From Ciona savignyi (taxonomy: Eukaryota; Chordata; Ascidiacea; Phlebobranchia; Cionidae), in NCBI GenBank assembly GCA_000149265.1, contig CH003409.1:562733-626732 (forward strand): a DNA stretch of 64,000 nucleotides, given 5' to 3'. The translations under genes and the position numbers were made by a program. Under the pieces are notes generated by a model. That model had not been told where the DNA came from. It saw only the letters and a list, made by a program, of their open reading frames with translations, and did not search any database. Positions within the stretch are counted from its first letter, which is position 1, and each line of letters opens with the position of its first letter. This document shows positions 10,901 to 22,900 of this stretch, piece by piece.

Positions 10901-13900
10901 TTATTACCCTGCGCCATTTCGTAGCTTTGGTTATTTTCATTCTGGTTAGTTGCTGGTGGATGGTACAACCTTGGCGGTTCTTGCGTGTACTGTTCTTGGG
11001 TTAAAGCATTCGGATTATGGAAAGGTTCTTTAACCTGAGGGAAAGGTGGTTGTTGCTGGTTTTCTGGTGGGACTTCAGTTCCCAGGGGATAAAACACAAT
11101 ATCAGAAGTATCAGTGAGAGGTCCATTGTCCTGGAGTAGGGAGAGTTCCATTTGTTCCTGCTTTACAAGCTCTTCATTGCAGTAAATATCACTGGATTGG
11201 TTCGGTAAACTTCCGGCGTAAATATCCATCCGCTGCATTGATTGTGCACCGTAGAGGGACAAGCGGTCCGATGGTGCCCCACCTATCCCGTTTCGCGCTC
11301 GTTTGGCGTTAGGTTCATCCTCGTTCACATCTTTGATTGGGTTTTGAGCCGGGTCACCTCCGGTCCCAATAGGGTTCACTTCGCCGTAAAGAATGGCCTG
11401 CCCCGTGAAATCGAATCGGAAAGCATTCGACCGCTTCTTCATGTGTTCCTCCCCTTCCTGGTCGCTGGAAACGTAACAAACATTTAATTTCTATTCAAGT
11501 GATAGAATATTCATGTTTATCCCTGTGAATAGGAAAATGCCAATGGGTGTTAACACACAGGCAATCAGAAGATTACCTCACGCCCACCGCCGAGTTAACA
11601 GAACTATTGCAGTGTCTTGTGTATCATTCACACGTTTCTTCAATTTGGTAGAACCTATCACAACATTGGGTTCAGGCAATGTTCTCTAAATGCCTTGCCA
11701 AAGGGACAAACCCAACCAGCTAGCGATCAGATTTTGCAGCATTTGGCTGAAAGTCCACTCACTAAACCGTCAAGCAAATCAGTCAGACTTAATGATTTAT
11801 ATAAGAAACCTGCATAACCTATTTAAATTTGCAAGGTTAAGTTTAGTTTATGGCTTCTGCATTACATTAAAGATGAATAGAACCGTTTAAAAAAAAGGAA
11901 AGAAAAACGGCAAAACAACAGTAAAAACAGGTCAGTAAATACACGCGGTGTTACAGGGGGAAAGTGAAGTGGTTGTTTAAACCTTACATTACGAGGTTAT
12001 GTGATCAAAATCTATACTTGGTATTATATACAGGAATAAACTTGAGGCCGTAACTTACGGAATGGGTCTGTGTGTTGATATGATGTAGTCTGGTCGGTTG
12101 TTTTTGAACACCAACCGTGCAGACGCAGTGACCCACACCCATTTATTATTCTTGTGAAGCAGTCGGAACACCGTCAATCCACTTTCACCCTTCCTCATCA
12201 CTAAAGATTTGGTCGAGTTAAAATTTTCTCTTCAACCATGGTAAGAAAATAGTTATTTTATTTGAAAAAAAATAGGATTCCTTTGTGTTAATATTCATTT
12301 TTTATCGAATCCTTATAAAGGCCGGGTTTTTATCCAAAGATTTAGTTAAATTTAATTTTCTTCGTCGACATATTGTAAGAAAATACACCAATTATTAATT
12401 TCGATTTAAATAAAAGTCTGATAAGGCCTTTATGATGATGTCTTGGTAATATTCTTTGATTTTTCTAAAATCAAACTGGTATAGCTCAAAGATTGCATTT
12501 AAAAACATAATTCGGTTATCATGACGGAAAATTATAAAAAATTAACTGAATCGGTAATTTAATCCTGTCAATAATTGAGAAAAGTATATAGGTACCACAA
12601 CATGCTAGACTAGGAAGTTTAATAAGGAAAATACATAGTTTAAAGGGATACTCATGTTTATCCTCATGGATGGGCATTATATTACTGGAGATCAGATTAC
12701 CTCATGCTCAAATCAGTTTCACAGAGCTAATATGTTGTATATGATTCGGACATTGCTTTAGTTTAAGTTCAACCCAAACATTACAAGGTTGTTTCCAGTG
12801 ATAAAGGTAAGAGAATTCAGCATCATCTTAAAAATCAACTTTATATATGGTCCAGTGGTTAAGTCCAGACAACATACTGCAACAGCTCCAAGTCTAATGG
12901 CTAACTGTACAAACATATAGCTAGGAGGATAAGTGCTTTTTGCCAAAGGGTTGCAAGTTCGAAACTGGTTGCCAGCTAATCGGTTAAGGCCTTGGGCCAG
13001 GCAATTAACTGAAATCACTTGAACTCCATAAAATTAATGTGTTTTACTAAATTGAAGCAATGTGTGAATCATAGACAACACATTGCAATAGCTCGGTTAA
13101 ACCGACTATGGTCGCGAGGTGATTCAACGATTGCCCGTGTGTTAACTCTCCTTGCACTTTTCCCATTCAACTTAATAACTTACCCCCCACCATCATTTAG
13201 TAGATAATCATGGTTTAGTTAGTGCACTTACACCAAATAACATCCACAACCTGACAGTGGACATGCAGTATTTTAAAATTTGCTTGTGTCATATCAATTA
13301 ATATTTTTTTCACACAAGCGATATTGTCTTGAATATTTAAAGAATTTACGTTTGGTGTGAGCGTCTGCACAATGCATCATGTCGGCAGAATGGATGAACT
13401 CGTAACCGGATCTCTGGCGTAACTGCTGCTCTGAATATCCAAGAACAATCTTTCCCCTGGTAATAATTGGTTGATACAGCTCTATTTAAAGTTGAATATT
13501 ATGAAAATTTGCAGAAATAAAATAATTACACTTTAACTCGATATATAGGAAAACATGGGAGCATTATCGAATTGTCAGGTGATATCACACCAACAGAGTC
13601 ACTGAAGCCTTGGTTAAAATGTCTTTATAATTTTAGCTTAACCTATTTTTCCACTAAGCTCAGGTAACGTTCACTTAGTGTGTTGTTTAATGAAACTACT
13701 GTTTTTCCACTGTGTGTGGTATCCCACAACACTTGCAGACCTGTTGCTCTTACATATTAAGCTTACCGCCCGGACAAATTCAAGGTAAATTTGTATTTAA
13801 AAAGAAAATAAATTTATCAAGTCGTCTTGTGATGGTAAGACAATTTGAATTGCGTAAGGTTGTGGTGTAAACATTAAATTTTATCGCGAGTATTAAGATT

Positions 13901-16900
13901 TATATTCCAACTTACTTAGCATCAACTCCAAGCGGTGTGTAATCGAGTTTATGTTTTGTTCGGAAGATAAAATTCTTCGTCCTGATTTCCAGGATTGAAG
14001 GACTCTGCAACGGGGTTCCAAAGAGGAACAATGCTTGCTCAGGAGGGAGGGGAATATTCTGTTCTCCTCTTCTATTCTGACCAGGAACTGGTCTCAGATG
14101 GCCGGTAAAGTGAAGTGCCTTTGGAAAGGAGTGGAAAATGTTTAATCCTTTTCATAGTAAAACAATTCACACTTTTCCTCAAGGCTTAAATGTAATAAAA
14201 CATTTTATCAGTTTAAATTTTTTTCTTATGTGTTGGATTTGGCAGTTATATCTGAAAATCTTTTGGCTAAAAGACAGTTTACTAACCCACTAAGCTATTC
14301 AGTCGAAATACATATAAAATAGTCAAGATAAAGAAAAAAGGTTGTGAGACTTGTATTGTTATATTGGCTTTACTTTAATCCATCCTTGGATTTCTATAAA
14401 CATTTTGGATAAAATTTTGATATAAAAAGAGGGAGATTACCAGAAATCCAGAAGAATTGTCGAGCAAACATCTTAAACGACAGATAAACGACCGATGTAA
14501 CAATCCGTTTCGTGACAAGTCTGCAAAATAAAGAATGTTGTTAAAAAAGCCCCTGTAGCTTGTAAACTAATGAAATAATAAAATATCCAATTTGATATAC
14601 TGAATTTAACTGAAAGAGTGCTAACAACTCGATCCTATAAAAAATGCTGCAAAATCTGTGATAAACATAACTTTTTTTTCATTACAGTAATAAACAATGT
14701 CCATAAATTAAAGAAACAGAAAAAAACAACAAAGCTACAGTACCAGTAGTTAAAAACACCAGCTATATATACATAATACAACATAAAAAACAAACATACA
14801 TGGCCGTTTAACCCAACAAAAAAGTATTTTAAACAATTAGTTAATTAAAACATAAATATGTTGTGCTAATATCCCATGAGTGGGTTATTATGATAAATAG
14901 CCAGGCTATATTTTTTTTACTTAGTCAAATTGCCCCCCCCCCCACCACCAATATAAAAATCAGTAATTACTCTCTAAAAAAGTTGTTTACCTTTAAACAT
15001 TTTGGTTGAGAGTCCATGGTTGGTGTATTCTGGCACTTGTGGGATGTCTCCTTCTTGTGGTACTGACTTTGGGGCAACTTTGGGGTTCATGCTCATTTGG
15101 CGTGTGAAAAGCTCCCTGTCCTCGGCATGGATTAAGTCCAACATGGATTGATTCATCACATCACACTAAGGAAAAAGTAATTATAGATATTCCTGTTTTA
15201 TCTATGTAAATGGTAAATTTCAAGGAGCGTTATTACAAAGGCAGTTGGCCATATTGTAGCTAACAGTGCATTGCGTTGTTTAGGATAGGACAGGATATTC
15301 ATGTTTTATCACTGTAAGTGGGGAAATGCAAAGAGTGTTATTGAATTGGCAATCGAATTGCCAGAGCTATTGCATGTGTTGTTTATAAATCTATTCGGCC
15401 AAAGGAATGAATTTATTAAGATTAAGCTTTTGGTACAACCTTACATTTTAATCATGCATGGCTAGCCGTCTGAAGGTCAATAACCGCTATTTGTTCAGCA
15501 CATAGCACCAATAACACCGTGGGTATATGTACTACATAATATAGAACATCAGGAAAAATACAATATAATATAGGAAATTTAATAAAATTGCATATAGAAA
15601 AAAAATTATATTAAATACAAAGAAAGTTTACAGTAATAAATACATACTTGTGGAAATCCCAGGTATTCTTGCACTGATTCAGAGACATAAAAGATGTTGA
15701 AATCTTGCGCCACCACAATAATGAAGCCATTTATTGCCTGTGAAAAGCGATGTTTAGTATTCTCCAGAATATTATTTCCACCTATCAGATAACTTGTTAG
15801 GGAAAACCAGATTAAATGATTTAATACATGATTAGAATAAAATATTCATGTTCATCCTCACAAATAGGAAAACACAAGGGATTTTTTTACTATGTTACTG
15901 TCAGATTATCTCGTGTAAACTGTGGATTCACAGAGCTAGTGCAGTGGTTCTATATGATCTTTTTATCCACTGGGTCTAAACAATGTTCGCGAAGGCTTTA
16001 CCCAATGATACAACTGACTAGCTAGCTATCAGTATCGTACCAGCAACGCTACGGCTGAAAGTTGACACAATATCCCCTCCAAGCTAATCGGTCAGACAAT
16101 ACATCACATACAATGCACTGAAATAGCCCCCGATATTATCAAGGTAATGGGTCAAAAAAATCATCAGACAACTCATGAGTGAAACTTACATTAAAATATT
16201 CATACAGAAAATTGTCAGGTAACTTACACCACTGTATTATTGTAAACCTATTACAAAGTGCTGTACCCAATGCAGATGTACTACAATTTTTGTTTAACCC
16301 AATTGTTTCAAACAAGTTAACCAATTTGTTTAAATTAATCGCTGAGTTCATGGCCGATATGTGTAATAGACAGAGCAATAAATTAGTGTGTTATAAGTGG
16401 ATTGGTTAACTTTAGGGTATTTTTTTCTACTTAATTATATTAAAGAAGAATGGTATAGTTACTTAAAGTAAATATGACTTAAACGGCAAAACTACAGCAG
16501 ATAAAACATGTCAGTGAACAGACATGGTATAATGAAAAAAAATGATGTGGCTGTTAAACCTTTAAAAAAATTAATAAAAAAGAAAATTGCAACAGAATAG
16601 TTTAAATAAAAAAATGGATTATATGTAAAATTCATGGCAACCACACTCAGTTTTCCAAAGCTGTTTTAGTGTTTTTATCCAAGCAACATACTAACAGTTA
16701 TTCATAATCTTTCTAAAGCAAATTTACTCAGTGGTTATATAATCTTTCACATACAATAGATTCGTCATACCATTAATGATAATTCGCCTTCAGATTCACT
16801 GAAGCATGCCACCTCGTTGCGCAGGTTGTTGGAAACCCGGTGCGCCAGCTCAGGGTGCTCCAACTCATTTTGCTTTGTGTTTTCTAAAAATGTAGAAATA

Positions 16901-19900
16901 ATAGTATCTCTAAAAATGTAGAAATAATAGTATCTCTAAAAATGTAGAAATAATAGTATCTCTAAAAATGTAGAAATAATAGTATCTTGCATATCTACTG
17001 TTGTGTTATATTTTGTTCTGTTGACTTAATGATGATTTTGGGGAAAGGGGGCGACTTGTTGACCGTACGGTCGTTTTGTTGCCTCCTGGTCTTAAATTGT
17101 TATATAAATTTAAATTAATGTGCTCTTATCCATTGTTATTTGCGTATATTTTTGACCAAACAAATAAATGATTCTCGATTCTTAAAATCAATGTATGTTC
17201 CGGACTGGTTAGCCGGGTGATAGCGCATCGACCAAAAGGTTGTGGGATGGAAACCAGCCAGTATCTAGTCGGTTGTGACCTTTAGCTAAACACCTGACTG
17301 GTGCTGTTAAAAACTGGATTAAAACACTATAACAATGTATTTATCATTCACAATGCACTGCAATAATACCATTAGCGCAAGTATGGGAATAAAATAATCT
17401 ACATTTTTCTATTGCTTGCTTTCTAATACCCTTTACTTACCCAACCATAATCATTAACATTAGAATTTCATCCTTAATAGAATAGAAAGATTAAATGCAG
17501 AATTCTTATTTAGGAGTACTATTATAATCACTATCATTATTTCAATTTTTTTGCAAAATTTTGATATTTAATTTTTTTGATTCAAGTATTTTATCACATA
17601 AACAAATAAAAAATGTTGAACAAAAAATGTCAAATAATATGTCTATCAAAGTACATAAAACTAGCCCAAATAAAATAAAAAACGCAAAAAAATCTGCTAA
17701 TGGCAGTTTAATAGCATAGTATTGGGTACTGGTAATTTTTGTTGCAGAATTTAATTTCTTTAATAAGTTTGTTACTTTTCGCTTATTTTGTCTTTCTGTT
17801 TCATACTGCAGTGTCGATGGTGGTAAAGGCACCGGAATCTTTGCTTTGTAGCAGAAGTTATAGTGTTTGGCCCATAATATTGGCACAAATTTCTCACATT
17901 TAAGTAGTCGATCTAGGTTTCTTATCTATTTGCCTGGGGCTGAGAAACGACAGTCGTAGAGTAGTCTTGTGACAGGGCTATCTGGATAATCGTCAAAATA
18001 TTGCTTTCTTATCAGCCAAATATCTGTCCTTATAACGCATTGAACCATATGCAGAAAGGTGGTTGTTTCGAAACCAGTCGCTAGCTACACAGTTGCAACC
18101 TTTGAGTTGGAGTAAAAAGAACCTAAACCGTGTGGAGGATGCATTAAAAAAATAATGTAACAATATCTTCCTTCATATAATTAAATACAATGTAAAAGCT
18201 CTGTAAACGTGAGCATGTGGTCTGATCAATCTGATCATTGCTCGTATAACAACACCAACTATATTTTCCCAGCCACCAATAAAATCCTTTTCCCCAGGCC
18301 CAAGGATAAACATGTCTATATAATCACTGTAAATTTACTTGAGTTAAGTTTGTGCATCCACTTATTGTTTGTGCATCCTTTAATTGATTATGTTTACAAC
18401 TACTTCATTGTAACCTATTATATTCCACTGGATTGAGCATGGAATGGTGACAAGCACAGAACCCACTTAAACTGTTAATTCTAAACACATTGCTCTTTGG
18501 CATGCTTTGACCATGTACTATCTTCAGAGGAATCAATATTATTTGATTAGATTCCCGGAAGGATTAATTTAAAATGGATTAATAACTCCACCAAATTTTT
18601 TGTTTATCAACACTGTATTTCGCTATCAACATTAAATAGCCCCCAGCAATGATAAGGTTTTGGCTAAAATAAACAACTCAGATATCAGATTTCGGTTAAG
18701 TAATAAGTTTTAATTTAAATATGAAACCTATAAACTATAAAGTGAAAATCTTTAAAAATTGAAACTTATTATCAAAAATTTAATACAAATGTATTTAGAA
18801 GTTAATTTTTGCAACAAGTTTTAAAAGGATACCATCTTTTAGTAGAAATACACATTACTATAAAGGTCAGCCATTTTAGTTTTGGGTAATAATGGAAATT
18901 CCATTGGGGCTAATTTCCAGAAAAGTTACCATGAACATCAAGACAATGCTAGCTAACAATTTTAAAAGTTGGCCCCTGATTATGCAACTCTTTTCAGTTT
19001 AAATTGCATTATAAGCTATAAAGGTCAGTTATTTCAGTTTTGGTGGGCTGTGAAAAAAATCCTTTGGAAATAATTATCCGTAGTTAATTTATCGTAGGCC
19101 GTCCGTAGTTAATTTTTTTTGGTGGATTATGGCGAATTCCCTTGTGGATAACAGCCAAAATGTCGGTAACTTATTAAGTACTAGTACTAAAACTTTTCCC
19201 AAAAAATTAAGTAGATTGAATAACTTTTACAAGTCTAAATGCACAATGCACACTATCACGATCAGTCGTTTGAATTTTGGTTGATTAGGGGGAATTCCCT
19301 AAACCAACTAAAAGAGGCGCAAAATACTTTTAAAGTATTTACCTAATGTTTAAACTGGCCTAAAATTTTTCAATTAAAATTTCTTAATTTTAACTCTCTT
19401 TTCAGTCTAAATGTATGGCACAAGCAACTTCAGCAGTAAACCTTGCAAAAAGACCAAAATATCTGTTATTTTCATAAACGTCAGAATAACCGCGATGTGC
19501 AATTAAGTAGATCTACTTGTATTGAAGTTGGAAACAGACTAAATAACTGGTCGCCAACTAGGCGGTTGTGTACGTAAACAAAGTACCTAACGGAAATCGC
19601 CTGAACCTAATTTAGTTTAGTTTAGTTTATTTTTTTGTTTCCACGATGAAAACATAAATCAGGACCATTAAAAAAATTGGAAAACAGGAAAAAAACCGGC
19701 AAAACGAGACAGTCGTTAGAACACGTCTAAAACAAAGAAAAATATTAAAATTCGATAAAATTAGACGTGGCCGTTAAACCCTAGGCCTAAAGAGTAATGT
19801 ACTAATAGGTTTTACTAAAACAGAAAAGACGTTGCAACAATACACAAAACATTGTAATTGCTTCGGTAACCGACGACGGGCGCGAGGTGATATAACGGTT

Positions 19901-22900
19901 TCCCGTTTGAGAACTCTCTCTTACGTATTTGCAAGGTAATCTGACGATTGCCCGTGTGATAACTTCCGCTGCGTTTTCCCATTTACGGGGATATAACATA
20001 AATATCCTGTATATATCCGAACTTGGCCACGTATTTAAAAAATGTAAATGTCTGTTTTTTTTGTGGAAATCAGTTGGAATTACATTGTATTAAAACCGAT
20101 TGGTGAATGGTCTCTTAGAATGGTGATAACGACTTGTTTGTGTCTTTCGGAAATATCAGACAAATAAGCAACAGTCACTGTAAGCGTTAATTATAAACAC
20201 TGCCGGAAGGGGAAATGACATTTAATTAACTCTTACAGACGTTTTGTTTAATACCAGTGTAAACGTGAGCATATGCCGTATGTTGTTTGTTCACCAGCGT
20301 GACGGCTAGCAAGCAATGTAAAACTTTGTCTACGTGATATTGATACCTCGGAAATGGGGTCTGCGCGCCAAACAGGGCTTATCTTGAATTATAAACAACC
20401 AAAATGTGAGCAAGAATAATCGACGCTCTGTAAACTACGTTTTAAAATTTTATATATTTATAAACTTTAATCTTTTCAGCACACATTCTCAAGTTATATT
20501 ATGCCTTTAGATAGCCATTCATCGAAAACTTGGTTAACACAATATGTATAAGACAACACGCAAACGCTATTTTCACGTGCAGTAATTCCATTTTTGCATT
20601 TTGCACTGTGTTCGCATGGGCGACTGAGCGTTGGAATGATTAGCGAATATTCCATATAGAATCAGGCTGAATAAAGAGTAAAGCCATTAGTCTCAATAAG
20701 CATACACTAAGGCATTCGTACCGCATAAGTTAGGATACTCATGTTTATCCTTGGGCGGGACACAATAGCACGTTATCACACAATTTATCATTTTATTACC
20801 TCGAACACACAAATAATGTACAACGGTATTGTAATTTGCACTAAATGATGCATTGCTTTAGTTTTTGTTAGACCCATTAATTTACTCAGTTCAATCAAAG
20901 TCCGCTGAATAATGTTGAAACGACACAAATAACGCGCGAATGCATTTTCTAACCCGCCGAACTGTTTTTTTTTGACGAGATAACTTTCAAACCCATGATG
21001 GGCATGTCACTATGACAATATTTACATAGAATCGATATATATATATGTACCGTTTGCAATAACCATTCGACCACACAAAAAACGAACATTTTTTCTTATT
21101 TATATATTTTTTTACCGGACTAAGTTTCGAACCCGTAGTAGGATCGTAACAAAAAACGTTTTTGTATCGCGTTAACCATGGAAATATGGCTAATTGGTGT
21201 TATGACGCCTATTATAGCGCCCCATGCGTTTCCCACCATCTGTGATAAACATGAGTAAGCTATTGATGTCACTATCCAACTATACGGATGAATGACTTGC
21301 ACCAGAATCAGCGATGCGTAACGAGTCGAGAATACGGTTTGCTTCGGAAATCGACAAGAAGAAAGAACCATGAACACGATAACCTTAATTGAATATAACG
21401 TCGTGAAATAACAAACAGGTTAGGCCTAATATTTGTCGTTATTGATAAATGTGTTTTTTCACTGAGTCAGTGGGTGCTTTCGAGTATGACCAACTCGCGT
21501 GCGAGGCACGTATATGATTTACCTATTTATTCTTACGGCGTTTCCCCCAAAATCTTTTTTGTCTCCGCTGTTTCGTTTACGCTTGACGGAGTGCGCTTTT
21601 TCGCCTAGCAGTCGTACCTGTCTCAACTTTCTGGCCTAAAGCATACAATCACACGACAAGTACCTCTCTCGAAGTCAAATCGCGTCTAGTACATTTTACA
21701 ACGTCGTATATATATTGGACATTTATTTCCGGTCCCATTAAGTCGTCTAACCAAGTGCGACAGTCGTTCTAAGACACGTTTAAATAATTGATAAGGTTTA
21801 CAGCAGACTTAATAAATGATGAACCTTGTGGGGGTGGAATTTCTTTATTGGTATTAATTAAAACTGGATAATATGGCCAACATATAACCCATATAAATGT
21901 AAGGCCCCTTTTTTTAAAACATTCTTCATGCAATCAGATTATGGTTTCTCTTTAGCATAACAATAGCCTCAAACGAACTATAACGCCCCCGGCACCACTT
22001 CCATCACCATTGAATCTTTAGTTTATGTTGGTTTACTCGGAATAAATAAGCAAATAATTTAACAATGTCAAGCAACAGTAATTGGCCTGCATGTTTTGAC
22101 GATATAACCAATGAAAAATAATATTAGGAAAAGTACTGTGCGGTAGTCTACTATTATGTTATCGTTCATAAATCGTTTACAGAATATGAATACAGATCAT
22201 TATTTATCTCAGGACCCTTATTAGAACACAGGACCTATAGGAATTTATTTTAAAGAACCGACATGTGCGTATTATCCTAGGTACATTTGGTTATCTATTG
22301 CACAATAATTATTATGGATAAATATTACTGACCTAAGTAAATCACAACAGCTCTACGTAAATTCTGATTTAGAAAAAATGGGTATGTTTCTAGGGCTAAA
22401 GTATTACATTTCAATAATTCTAACAGTACGTAACTGTTTGATTGCCCAAAATCCTAGACCTGTATATCTTTTCTGGACAAGACCAATGCCGAACAGTTTA
22501 ACAGAGATACATTTTGTTCGGGAAAGCGAGTATTTGCTTTTTGTGGTGACTTTAAAGATTTTCAGTAAACGGCCTCAAACAGAAAATCTTTTTTTGGCCC
22601 CCACAATGTCTTGAGCGACATTATAACACAAGTTTATATACAAATATATTATTGCTAGAAAAATGTTCACAAACTATTTTCAATGAGACCATAATGCGCC
22701 GATTTCCACTAGTATTCTATTATGTTGAACAAAACTTTAAAAGGGTACGGATCATGGATTTTAGACCAATTTTATATTGAAGCATTGGTATAAAATGGAT
22801 TTCAATATTCTATATATCAAAAAGATTAACGAGATTGTAAGGAGTGGAACTAAATACTGTAAACTACCTGCGTAAAAGCTTTTATTCCGAAGATAAGAAA

